Of a DNA stretch of 64,000 nt, positions 25,540-33,771 are shown piece after piece (the stretch's first letter is position 1; every line of letters starts with the position of its first letter). This DNA comes from Halobacillus mangrovi (GTDB lineage Bacteria; Bacillota; Bacilli; Bacillales; Halobacillaceae). A program made the position numbers and the translations under genes. Below the pieces are notes generated by a model. The model had not been told where the DNA came from. It saw only the letters and a list, made by a program, of their open reading frames with translations, and made no database searches. Location of the stretch: contig NZ_CP020772.1 of the NCBI RefSeq assembly GCF_002097535.1, positions 1,054,001-1,118,000 of the forward strand. Reading direction: 5' to 3'.

Positions 25540-25587
25540 CCAAAACGTTTCGGTATATTTTTTTAAGCTACAACCAAAACGTTTCGG
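25540..25587 (+). promoter_or_regulatory. Two LacI operators (O3, O4) before the sugar operon
   Basis: CCAAAACGTTTCGG occurs at 25540-25553 and again at 25574-25587, centres 34 bp apart, bracketing TATATT (25554-25559), a candidate -10. They are the same motif as O1/O2 upstream of the regulator. O4 ends 16 bases before the start of the next gene. Confidence 0.85.
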
Positions 25588-25603
25588 GTGAAGGGGTGTA
25601 GGA

Positions 25604-27718
25604 ATGGATTACCGTGTTTTGAAAGATAATGAGCTATTTTTACTTACTAATAAGAGTGGAGATATTCCACTTGACCATCCGTATGGACTTGGGTTGTACA
25701 AACAGGACACTCGGTTTTTAAGCGAAATGTCGCTGACGATTAACAGAGAACCATTAATCCTGTTGAAATCTGAGGCGGGTGGAACCTATGAATCTTCCAT
25801 TCTATTAACGAATCCGCACATGGAAAAGGACGGAGAGATTGAGCTGTGGAGGGAATCGATTGAAATTGAGCGCTTCCGCTACATTTCGGATGATGTTCTT
25901 TATGAAACGATTCGGGCGAAAAGCTACTATCCAACGCCTATCCGTTTTTCATTGGAACTTTCGTTTGAAGCGGACTTTGCTGACATGTTTATCGTTCGCG
26001 GGTTCCAACACGGTGAAGTCGGAACAAAGCAGGAAACGAAAGTTGAAGATGACCGATTGATTTTCGGTTACGATGGTTCAGATCAAATCAATCGCTCCAC
26101 TGAGGTGATTTGGGAATCGACTACAGGAGCTAAGGCAGAAGGCAGCACGATTACGTTTCCATTTGAATTAGCTCATGAAGAAGTGAAGGAAGTAACGGTG
26201 CGAGTCGTCCCGCTAGTCGGAGAAGAGAAGAAAGATTCGCTTCCTGCTTCTGAAGCGTTTCAGAACCTTAAAGAAACGTACGAAGAGTGGAATGAAAACG
26301 TCACGAAAGTCATCACCGATCATACGCCGTTGAACCGATTGATTGAACGGGGGGGTCAGGATCTTCGAGCGTTGTCTACGGATGTCGGTTTCGGGCCATT
26401 CTTTGTCGCTGGACTTCCATGGTTTGGTGTTCCATTTGGACGTGATAGTATGATTGCTGCCCTTCAGACGCTCCCGTTCCAACCGGAAATTGCCAAAGGA
26501 ACATTACGTACGTTGGCCCATTATCAAGGCACAAAGAAAGATGAATGGCGAGATGAAGAACCAGGAAAAATCATGCATGAAATTCGATATGGTGAATTGG
26601 CCAATACCAATCAGGTTCCTTTCACCCCTTACTATGGAACGATTGATGCGACACCGCTGTTTCTAATCCTGTTAACAGAATACGTAAGATGGTCGAAAGA
26701 TCTGGATTTGTTTAAAGAGCTTTCACCTAATGTTGAAAGCGCTATCGAATGGATCGATCAGTACGGCGATCGTGATGGGGATGGGTTTATTGAGTATCAT
26801 CAGGAATCCAGTAAAGGCATTGCCAATCAAGGGTGGAAGGACTCAGCAGATTCGATCGTCCATCGAAACGGGGAGTATGCCAAATCGCCAATCGCTTTAG
26901 CCGAGGTTCAAGGATATGTGTACCAGGCACGCCTCGGGATTGCCGAGTTGTACGAAGCCTCGGGATCTACTGAAAAAGCGGAAAAGCTGAATGCTCAGGC
27001 AGCCGACTTAAAGAAAAAATTCAATGAAGCTTTCTGGATGGATGATGTCGGCTTTTATGCAATTGCTCTCGATGAACATAAAAAACAGGTGGGTACGATT
27101 ACATCCAATCCTGGACACGCCTTGTATGCCGGCTTGATTGATGAAGATAAAGAGGAACAAGTGTTAGATTCCCTGGTTTCATCTAAGATGTTCTCGGGAT
27201 ATGGAATCCGCACGATGGCGGAAGGTGAAGCTGGATACAATCCGATGAGCTATCACGATGGAAGTGTCTGGCCGCATGATAACAGCATGATTCTGCTTGG
27301 GATGGGATATGTTCAAGGAAACAAGCAAGCTAATATTGTCATCGAAGGACTGATTGAGGCTTCCCGTTCGTTTGAATATGAACGCCTGCCGGAATTGTTC
27401 TGTGGATATGGGAGGGAAGAGGGAAAACCGGTCCCTTATCCGGTTGCTTGTTCCCCGCAAGCCTGGGCTGCAGGAACGCCTTTAACCTTTATCCGCACGA
27501 TGCTTGGACTGTATCCTACGTATGACAGCAAGGAGATTACACTATCGCCGAGCTTCGTAAACGGCTTGAATGAAATGTCGGTACAGGGCCTGCCATTAGC
27601 CGGGGGAAGGGTCTCTTTTACTGTTATACGAAAAGGAGATCAGTACGAAATTGACGTTGCAGAGAACTCGACTGGTTTGAATGTAAGTATTCACTCAGAT
27701 TCAAAAATTCACGTATAA
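25604..27718 (+). CDS. Glycogen-debranching-like glycoside hydrolase
   Basis: A 704-residue protein. An N-terminal beta-sandwich domain of the glycogen-debranching N-terminal type (about 1-200; DHPYGLGLYKQDTRFLSEMS) precedes an (alpha/alpha)6 catalytic region (about 250-690) with LPWFGVPFGRDSMIAALQTL, QGWKDSADSIVHRNGEYAKS and SYHDGSVWPHDNSMILLGM, related to amylo-alpha-1,6-glucosidases. No signal peptide, so it is cytoplasmic. It is encoded directly ahead of an ABC sugar importer, so it more likely cleaves an imported glycoside than glycogen. The substrate could be an isomalto-type oligosaccharide or a glucosyl compatible solute; sequence does not decide. AAGGGGTG precedes the ATG. Confidence 0.85.
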   Translation: MDYRVLKDNELFLLTNKSGDIPLDHPYGLGLYKQDTRFLSEMSLTINREPLILLKSEAGGTYESSILLTNPHMEKDGEIELWRESIEIERFRYISDDVLYETIRAKSYYPTPIRFSLELSFEADFADMFIVRGFQHGEVGTKQETKVEDDRLIFGYDGSDQINRSTEVIWESTTGAKAEGSTITFPFELAHEEVKEVTVRVVPLVGEEKKDSLPASEAFQNLKETYEEWNENVTKVITDHTPLNRLIERGGQDLRALSTDVGFGPFFVAGLPWFGVPFGRDSMIAALQTLPFQPEIAKGTLRTLAHYQGTKKDEWRDEEPGKIMHEIRYGELANTNQVPFTPYYGTIDATPLFLILLTEYVRWSKDLDLFKELSPNVESAIEWIDQYGDRDGDGFIEYHQESSKGIANQGWKDSADSIVHRNGEYAKSPIALAEVQGYVYQARLGIAELYEASGSTEKAEKLNAQAADLKKKFNEAFWMDDVGFYAIALDEHKKQVGTITSNPGHALYAGLIDEDKEEQVLDSLVSSKMFSGYGIRTMAEGEAGYNPMSYHDGSVWPHDNSMILLGMGYVQGNKQANIVIEGLIEASRSFEYERLPELFCGYGREEGKPVPYPVACSPQAWAAGTPLTFIRTMLGLYPTYDSKEITLSPSFVNGLNEMSVQGLPLAGGRVSFTVIRKGDQYEIDVAENSTGLNVSIHSDSKIHV

Positions 27719-27740
27719 AACTTTTTGGAGGGGTAGATAA

Positions 27741-29024
27741 ATGATGAAGTTTAACAAAATGCTGGCGGCTGTAGGTGTGACTAGTATGTTAATGGGAACT
27801 GCTCTTGCGGGATGCAGCAGTGATTCTTCCGGTGATGGTGGATCAAGCGACGGTGAACAGGTAACCGTAGAACTTGCGGGATGGGGCAGTACTCCAGAGG
27901 AAAAAGAATTATTGAATCAGACACTTCAGGAGTTTGAAGAGTCGCATCCGAATATTAAAGTGGAACACGAAGTGATTGCCGACCAATACATGGATGTGAT
28001 GAAAACGCGTCTTGTTGGAGGAGAAGCCGCCGATGTTTTCTACCTTGACGCCTTTGAAGCTCCGGGTCTTGCGAAAACCGGTGTGCTAGAGCCTCTTGAC
28101 GAGTACGTAACAGATGAATTCGATGTCGATGACTTCCAGGATCCACTGCTCAATGCTTTCAAATTTGATGACAAGCAGTATGGTTTTCCGAAAGACTTCT
28201 CTACCCTTGCCTTGTTCTATGATAAGCAAGCCTTTGAAGAAGCAGGACTTGAAGGACCTCCAAAAACATGGGATGAACTTAGAGAATATGCTGACAAACT
28301 GACAGTCGATGAGGACGGAGATGGACAGCCGGATCAATACGGACTTGGTTTCTCTTCTGAACTTGCCCGTCAATTCTATAAGCTCCATCCTTACGGAGCG
28401 AAAGTGACCAACGAGAACAATGAAGCTGCTTTTGCAAGCGATAAGGCCATCGAAGCACTCCAGCCAATTGTTGATATGAAGAAAGATAAAATTGCTGCTC
28501 TTCCATCTGATGCCGGAACAGACTGGGGCGGAGATATGTTCGGTCAAGGGAAAGCCGCAATGGTGATTGAAGGCAACTGGACCGTTCCATTCCTTGAGAG
28601 CAATTTCTCAGATAAGGACTATGCGACAGCTGAACTCCCAACTGTCAATGGAGAAAAAGCAACAGCCGCATTTACAGTTGCTTATGTTATGAACAAACAA
28701 TCAGAAGTGAAAGACGCTGCCTGGGAATTGATTTCCTATCTTACTGGTAAAGAAGGGATGAAAACTTGGACAAGTAAAGGGCTGGCTCTTCCGACACGTG
28801 AATCAGTAGCCGCTGAGCTTGGATTTGATGAAGATCCTATTCGTAAGGCGTTTGTTGCCGGAGCGTCCTATGCGCAGCCATGGCAGGCAGGTCCGAACCT
28901 TCCGACCATTAATAACAACTTTAACAACCAGTTCACGAGTGCTCTGCTTGGGGATCAATCCCTTGAGGAAGCCTTGAAGAAAGCTCAAGAAACAGCGAAC
29001 AAGGAGATCAAAGCATCGAACTAA
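27741..29024 (+). CDS. ABC importer sugar-binding lipoprotein
   Basis: A 427-residue family 1 extracellular solute-binding protein. The signal peptide ends in a lipobox (TALAGC, lipidated Cys25), followed by a Ser/Gly/Asp-rich linker; the mature part (VELAGWGSTPEEKELL onward) is MalE/UgpB-like and acidic, as expected in a halophile. GGAGGGG seven bases before the ATG is a strong ribosome site. It captures the sugar for the two permeases downstream; a hairpin in the gap probably raises its share of expression. No ATPase gene is present in this operon. Confidence 0.93.
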   Translation: MMKFNKMLAAVGVTSMLMGTALAGCSSDSSGDGGSSDGEQVTVELAGWGSTPEEKELLNQTLQEFEESHPNIKVEHEVIADQYMDVMKTRLVGGEAADVFYLDAFEAPGLAKTGVLEPLDEYVTDEFDVDDFQDPLLNAFKFDDKQYGFPKDFSTLALFYDKQAFEEAGLEGPPKTWDELREYADKLTVDEDGDGQPDQYGLGFSSELARQFYKLHPYGAKVTNENNEAAFASDKAIEALQPIVDMKKDKIAALPSDAGTDWGGDMFGQGKAAMVIEGNWTVPFLESNFSDKDYATAELPTVNGEKATAAFTVAYVMNKQSEVKDAAWELISYLTGKEGMKTWTSKGLALPTRESVAAELGFDEDPIRKAFVAGASYAQPWQAGPNLPTINNNFNNQFTSALLGDQSLEEALKKAQETANKEIKASN

Positions 29025-29055
29025 TGAGCGCGAAGAAGAATGGCTGATGGATCAG

Positions 29056-29081
29056 TAGGAAGGAATCCTATTTCCTTCCTA
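29056..29081 (+). other. Intercistronic hairpin between binding protein and permease
   Basis: TAGGAAGGAA (29056-29065) pairs perfectly with TTCCTTCCTA (29072-29081), loop of six. No T-run follows directly, so it probably protects the upstream mRNA end or attenuates, giving more binding protein than permease. Confidence 0.65.
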
Positions 29082-29146
29082 TCTCCTTCATGCTTTTTAT
29101 TGAGTGAAGTCGGCAAAGTGGTATCAAGAATGAAAGAGGTGGCGAT

Positions 29147-30115
29147 ATGGAACCGGCTAGAAAAGAAAACCCTGCTCATGAACAGAAACAGTCGAAACCT
29201 CCGAAAAAAGGAAAACGGCCGAAGCGATACATGAGTAAAGGAATGAAAGAAGGAATCTCTGGCTATTTGTTTATGACTCCGACGATTTTTACCATTGGTG
29301 TATTTGTTGTTATCCCTATTTTATATGCCTTTTACTTATCCTTAAATGATGTGCAGCTTCTCGGTGGGATTGGCTATGAGTTTATCGGACTTGAAAATTA
29401 TACCCGTACATTGGACGATACACGGGCTATGATTGCCCTTAAAAACACGGCAGAATATGTACTCATTGTTGTACCCGTCCAAACGTGTCTGGCTCTCTTA
29501 CTGGCGGCAGCCTTAAACTCAAATATTCGCGGGAAAAATGCGTTTCGAATTATTTTCTTCCTGCCAACGGTTACATCTTCTGCAGTCCTTACCATTATTT
29601 TTATGTGGATGTACAATCCAGATGGATTAATCAACACGTTTCTTTCGTTTTTAAGTCTCCCCACGTATAACTGGCTGGCGGACCCTGATATTGCTTTGAA
29701 GTCGATTATGATTATGAACATCTGGGCAACCGCCCCATTCTTTATGGTCATTTATCTGGCTGCGATGCAGGATATCTCTGATTCCGTATATGAGGCCGCT
29801 ACCATTGATGGAGCCAACTGGTGGCAGAAATTCATCTTTATTACGGTTCCTATCCTGAAACCTGTCACGTTCTTTGTCGTTGTCATGGGAGTAATCGGTA
29901 CCTTCCAGTTGTTTGATCAGTCTTACATCTTCTCGGGAGGATCAGGTGGACCGAATAACTCGACATTGACTGTTGTCCTGCTGATCTATCAGTACGCCTT
30001 TAAATCTCTTGATATGGGGTATGCTTCAGCGCTAGCTGTCGTGCTTGCCTTCATCATTATGATTGTAACGATCATCCAGAAGAAATTCTTCGGTGAGGAA
30101 AAACTTCATGACTAA
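29147..30115 (+). CDS. ABC sugar permease, MalF/UgpA type
   Basis: 322 residues with a basic, lysine-rich cytoplasmic N terminus (about 1-35) and six membrane segments. The EAA loop reads YEAATIDGANWWQKFIFITV, the ATPase-contact motif of binding-protein-dependent permeases. AGAGGTGG precedes the ATG. It forms the transmembrane channel with the next gene's product; the energising ATPase must be supplied from elsewhere, as is common for MsmX/MsmK-dependent systems of Firmicutes. Confidence 0.93.
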   Translation: MEPARKENPAHEQKQSKPPKKGKRPKRYMSKGMKEGISGYLFMTPTIFTIGVFVVIPILYAFYLSLNDVQLLGGIGYEFIGLENYTRTLDDTRAMIALKNTAEYVLIVVPVQTCLALLLAAALNSNIRGKNAFRIIFFLPTVTSSAVLTIIFMWMYNPDGLINTFLSFLSLPTYNWLADPDIALKSIMIMNIWATAPFFMVIYLAAMQDISDSVYEAATIDGANWWQKFIFITVPILKPVTFFVVVMGVIGTFQLFDQSYIFSGGSGGPNNSTLTVVLLIYQYAFKSLDMGYASALAVVLAFIIMIVTIIQKKFFGEEKLHD

Positions 30116-30127
30116 GGGAGGAGACCA

Positions 30128-30949
30128 ATGAAGAAGAAAACATTTACGAAGCCATTTGTGTACGGAATATTAATCATATACGCCGTGGTAACCTTTATGC
30201 CTTTTCTTTGGGCGATCCTTTCTTCCTTTAAGCCTTTAGAAGAGATTGTATCAGGCATCACGTTCTTCCCTGAGAACTTTACCTTAAATAACTATACGGA
30301 AATCTTCTCAAGAGAACCGCTGTTTCTAAGGTGGATGTTCAATTCTCTATTTATTACGGCCTTTATGGTCGTCTTGAATATCATCTTTAACTCGATGGCG
30401 GGCTATGCCCTGGCACGAGTGAAATTCGCAGGTCGTAAGTTCTGGTTCTTCCTGATCTTAGTCGTTTTAATGATTCCTTTCCAAGTGACATTAATTCCTA
30501 GTTATCTTATTCTAAAAGCGTTCGGCTGGCTGGATACGTATCAGGGACTCATCATTCCTGGTATGGTGAATGCTACCTTCATTTTTATGATGAGACAGTT
30601 CTTCCTAAATTTCCCTAAAGAATTGGAGGAAGCTGCACAGATGGACGGTCTCAGCAGAATCGGTACATTTTTCAAGATTGTCATGCCTTTGGCGAAGCCT
30701 GCACTGGCAGCTCAGGCCGTATTTATCTTCATGTCATCGTGGAATGATTTCATGCGTCCATTGATCATCATGTCTTCTGAAGAAATGTTCACCTTGACGC
30801 TTGGGTTGAACTCTTTTAAAGGGCAGTATATCAGCTTCTGGAATTTAATCATGGCTGCATCGACGCTTATGACGATTCCCTCCTTATTGATTTACGCGTT
30901 CTTCAACCGCTATTTTATCAAAGGGGTTACTTTCACAGGAGGAAAGTAA
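30128..30949 (+). CDS. ABC sugar permease, MalG/UgpE type
   Basis: 273 residues and six membrane segments with the EAA loop LEEAAQMDGLSRIGTFFKIV. It begins 12 bases after the partner permease, behind GGGAGGAG. Second half of the importer channel that takes up the substrate of the debranching-like hydrolase. Last gene of the LacI-controlled operon. Confidence 0.93.
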   Translation: MKKKTFTKPFVYGILIIYAVVTFMPFLWAILSSFKPLEEIVSGITFFPENFTLNNYTEIFSREPLFLRWMFNSLFITAFMVVLNIIFNSMAGYALARVKFAGRKFWFFLILVVLMIPFQVTLIPSYLILKAFGWLDTYQGLIIPGMVNATFIFMMRQFFLNFPKELEEAAQMDGLSRIGTFFKIVMPLAKPALAAQAVFIFMSSWNDFMRPLIIMSSEEMFTLTLGLNSFKGQYISFWNLIMAASTLMTIPSLLIYAFFNRYFIKGVTFTGGK

Positions 30950-30959
30950 GATATCGACT

Positions 30960-30985
30960 CTCAAGTCTATTGCTTGGGGGTTTTT
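30960..30985 (+). terminator. Weak Rho-independent terminator after the ABC operon
   Basis: CTCAAG (30960-30965) can pair with CTTGGG (30973-30978), followed by GGTTTTTC. The stem is only 6 bp with a wobble, so the call is tentative, but the position right after the operon fits. Confidence 0.45.
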
Positions 30986-31054
30986 CTTTTGGGGAGAATT
31001 GGAAGTCAGATTTTACAATAGGGTAAGGGATATTCAGACTTGTTTTCCTGAAAT

Positions 31055-31185
31055 TGAAAGCAGGAATACCTCTAGCCTGTGTAGTAGGTAGTACTTATAA
31101 GGGTCGATATTTGTCATTTCTTTAAGTTCAAGATTCTAGTTAGATCATGAACAAGATAGGGAAATGACTGGGTAAGTAAATGACG
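31055..31185 (+). repeat. Conserved structured intergenic element, copy B
   Basis: Second copy of the element described at 15551, with the same blocks in the same order (TGAAAGCAGG, CCTGTGTAGTAGGTA, TACTTA, AAGG, ATATTT, GATTCTAGTTA, AGGGAAA) and preserved pairing where bases differ. It lies 70 bases before the PHP phosphatase gene. A further small stem (AACCTGTCTGATAGTAAGATAGGTT region, 31197-31221) follows before the ribosome site. Confidence 0.6.
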
Positions 31186-31255
31186 AATAGGGAAATAACC
31201 TGTCTGATAGTAAGATAGGTTATTGTAAAACTCCAATGGAAAGGAGCCACTACTA

Positions 31256-32029
31256 ATGATTGATTTACATAGCCATATTCTACCCAGGGTAGATGATGGA
31301 GCCGTATCCCTTAAGGACAGCATTGAAATGGCAAAGGCAGCTGTCGAGGATGGGATTACTGAAATTGTTGCAACTCCCCACCACAAAACGACCAGATTCG
31401 ATAACTACAAGTCTGAAATTCTACCTAAAGTAAATAAGCTGAACGAGGCATTGGCTGAACAAGGTATTCCTTTAACCGTGCTGCCAGGACAGGAAACACG
31501 CGTATATGGAGATTTTGTGGATGACTTACAGAATGGGGAAATCCTGACCATTAATGAACACACCAATTATGTGCTGGTTGAATTTCCACATGCGCAAGTG
31601 CCATGGTTTGCTAAGCAGTTACTGTACAATCTACAGATGGGAGGATACCGGCCAATTATTGTTCACCCGGAGCGCAATGAACAGCTTATCGAAGAACCTG
31701 ATTTGCTTTATGAGTTTGTCAGTAATGGTGCCTTCACACAATTAACGGCGGGAAGCATCTGTGGGCATTTTGGCAAAGAGTATAAGAAATTTTCCTATGA
31801 ATTGATGAATGCGAATTTGGCCCACCTGATTTCGTGTGATGCTCATAATACATCGCATCGCGGATTCTGTTTAACGGAAGCTTACACAGCGGTAAGAGCA
31901 GAATACGGGCTGGAAAGGGTGTTCTTTTTCGCTGAGAATGCTGAGGCGGTTGTCGAAGGGAATATGGTGGATACGTTTGAACCGGAGCAGGTGAAGCGGT
32001 CGAAGTTGCTTGGGCTTTTTAGTAAATAA
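31256..32029 (+). CDS. PHP-domain tyrosine-protein phosphatase (CpsB/YwqE family), copy 1
   Basis: A 257-residue polymerase/histidinol-phosphatase fold with metal-binding motifs IDLHSHILPRVDDGA at the N terminus, VATPHHKTTRFDN, VHPERNEQL and LISCDAHNTSHRG. These are the Mn-dependent phosphotyrosine phosphatases that reverse BY-kinase autophosphorylation in capsule synthesis. AAAGGAG precedes the ATG. It stands alone, far from both polysaccharide clusters, yet is close in sequence to the copy at 46019 (shared DSIEMAKAAVE/DSIEMAKEAVK, VATP, HPERN and TAGSI motifs). Its leader carries the element shared with the 70-aa gene. Confidence 0.92.
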   Translation: MIDLHSHILPRVDDGAVSLKDSIEMAKAAVEDGITEIVATPHHKTTRFDNYKSEILPKVNKLNEALAEQGIPLTVLPGQETRVYGDFVDDLQNGEILTINEHTNYVLVEFPHAQVPWFAKQLLYNLQMGGYRPIIVHPERNEQLIEEPDLLYEFVSNGAFTQLTAGSICGHFGKEYKKFSYELMNANLAHLISCDAHNTSHRGFCLTEAYTAVRAEYGLERVFFFAENAEAVVEGNMVDTFEPEQVKRSKLLGLFSK

Positions 32030-32037
32030 AACATTAA

Positions 32038-32065
32038 AATCCCTTCCTGCAATCAGGAAGGGATT
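32038..32065. terminator. Bidirectional terminator between PHP gene and PTS operon
   Basis: AATCCCTTCCTG pairs perfectly with CAGGAAGGGATT around a 4-base loop. On the minus strand it is followed by TTTTAATGTTTTATTT, so it serves the PTS operon best; on the plus strand it can still stop the phosphatase transcript. Confidence 0.8.
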
Positions 32066-32077
32066 CTTGAAAGATTA

Positions 32078-33451
32078 TTAAGCTATATCTGTATCTGGAT
32101 TTTCCTTATCTCCATTGGCTTTTGATCTGGCGCCAAGGAAGAAAAGGAGAGCGATGATACCTAATACGACTGCGAACACAATACCATTGGATTCAACCAT
32201 TCGAATCAGGTTACCAAGCACAATACCAACGACTCCGAAGTCAGCATCTCCGAATGTCGTACCCTGGAATCCGAGTGAGCCAAGAACAGGTAGCAACAGG
32301 GCTGGTAAGAAGCTGATGATCACGCCGTTTGCCATAGACCCGATGATGGCGCCTTTTCTACCACCAGTTGCGTTACCGAAGACTCCGGCAGCGGCACCTG
32401 TGAAGAAGTGAGGGACAAGTCCTGGTACAATGACTTTTAACCCAAGTAATGGCAGGAACAGCATGCTTACGAGTCCAGCAATAAAGCTGAAGAAGAATCC
32501 GATGATGACAGCGTTTCCAGCGAATGGGAAAATGGCTGGGCAATCAAGTGCTGGTTTTGAATTAGGAACAACCTTCTCTGCAATACCTTTGAAGGCTGGT
32601 ACAATTTCAGCAAGTAGCATACGCACACCAGCTAAAATGATGTAGACACCGGCAGCAAAGGTAAGACCTTGCATGAAGGCGAATACAAGAAAGTTTTGCC
32701 CGCCGCTTAGTTCACCCTGAACGAAGGCAGGTCCGGCAGCTCCTGCGACGACGAAGAAGAGGATCGCCATGGTTAAGGAGACAGAAACGGAAGTGTCTCG
32801 AAGAAAGCTTAGAGATTTAGGAACTTTAATCTCTTCTGTGGATTTAGAACCTTTTCCGACAGCCTTACCTACTAGAGCAGCAATTAAATATCCGAATGAA
32901 CCGAAGTGCCCAACGGCAAAGTCATCAGAACCCGTTACTTTACGTGTGAAAGGCTGAAGCATAGCTGGAGACAACACCATCAAGGTCCCAAGGATAATGG
33001 ATCCTAGAATGACTAGGGATGCCCCAGAAAATCCGCCAGTGGTTAAGATAACAGCGATCAGAGCGGCCATAAACATCGTATGGTGCCCAGTTAAAAAGAT
33101 ATACTTAAAAGGACTGAAGCGGGCGAGTAGAATATTGACGACCATACCGAACAGCATAATCATTGCTGTCGCTGTACCGAAAGTTTCCTGTGCAAGGGCA
33201 ACGATGGCTTCGTTGTTTGGAATAACGCCCTGGACGGCAAAAGCTTCATTAAACATGCTGCTGAACTGACCCAGGGACTGGACAAGGACATTCGCCCCTG
33301 CCCCTAGGATCACGAAGCCCATGATTGTCTTAAGGGTGCCTGAAACAACATCGCCTGTATTTTTGCGTTGCACAAGGAGTCCGATTAGGGCGAACAAACC
33401 AACAAGTATGGCCGGTGTTCCTAAGATATCCTTCATTATTAAATCAATCAT
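32078..33451 (-). CDS. ulaA: PTS EIIC, ascorbate (Ula/SgaT) type
   Basis: A 457-residue UlaA-family permease with about 11 membrane segments. Conserved stretches include LGTPAILVGLFALIGLLVQ, TIMGFVILGAGANVLVQSL, FKYIFLTGHHTMFMAALI and GFFFSFIAGLVSMLFLPLL. It is the last gene of a minus-strand operon after an EIIB and a regulator carrying an EIIA domain. The family transports L-ascorbate, but many Ula-type EIICs have unknown substrates, and no ascorbate-pathway enzymes (UlaD/E/F/G) are nearby. The symbol indicates family only. Confidence 0.92.
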   Translation of the reverse strand: MIDLIMKDILGTPAILVGLFALIGLLVQRKNTGDVVSGTLKTIMGFVILGAGANVLVQSLGQFSSMFNEAFAVQGVIPNNEAIVALAQETFGTATAMIMLFGMVVNILLARFSPFKYIFLTGHHTMFMAALIAVILTTGGFSGASLVILGSIILGTLMVLSPAMLQPFTRKVTGSDDFAVGHFGSFGYLIAALVGKAVGKGSKSTEEIKVPKSLSFLRDTSVSVSLTMAILFFVVAGAAGPAFVQGELSGGQNFLVFAFMQGLTFAAGVYIILAGVRMLLAEIVPAFKGIAEKVVPNSKPALDCPAIFPFAGNAVIIGFFFSFIAGLVSMLFLPLLGLKVIVPGLVPHFFTGAAAGVFGNATGGRKGAIIGSMANGVIISFLPALLLPVLGSLGFQGTTFGDADFGVVGIVLGNLIRMVESNGIVFAVVLGIIALLFFLGARSKANGDKENPDTDIA

Positions 33452-33482
33452 GTGTAACGCTCCTTTGTTGTTTTAGTTTTTA

Positions 33483-33749
33483 TTACAGATTGTTTTCTAG
33501 TGCTTCGCGGAGCTCATTCTTGTCCATCAAGTTTTTCAGTTTCACTACATTTTTGTTTCCATCTTCAAGGCCGCCTACAATATCTTCTGAACCTAGGTAG
33601 AGATCGGCTTGTTCAGACTTTGCTGAAGTCAAGTCTGTGTGGGAAACTTCTGCTTCTTTCCCCATTTCCTTCAATGCTGCTTTTACGTTCATTTCTACGA
33701 TCATGCTGCTTCCTAAACCATTTCCACATACAACTAATACTTTTTTCAT
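33483..33749 (-). CDS. ulaB: PTS EIIB, ascorbate/lactose-like type
   Basis: An 88-residue cytoplasmic phosphocarrier. Cys8 in VVCGNGLGSSMIVE is the phosphorylation site in the usual P-loop-like pocket. Length and sequence fit UlaB/SgaB EIIB proteins. GAGGAGG precedes the ATG. It receives phosphate from an EIIA, perhaps the domain at the end of the adjacent regulator or one encoded elsewhere, and passes it to the sugar held by the EIIC. Confidence 0.92.
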   Translation of the reverse strand: MKKVLVVCGNGLGSSMIVEMNVKAALKEMGKEAEVSHTDLTSAKSEQADLYLGSEDIVGGLEDGNKNVVKLKNLMDKNELREALENNL

Positions 33750-33771
33750 TTTAAATTCCTCCTCAAATTTT

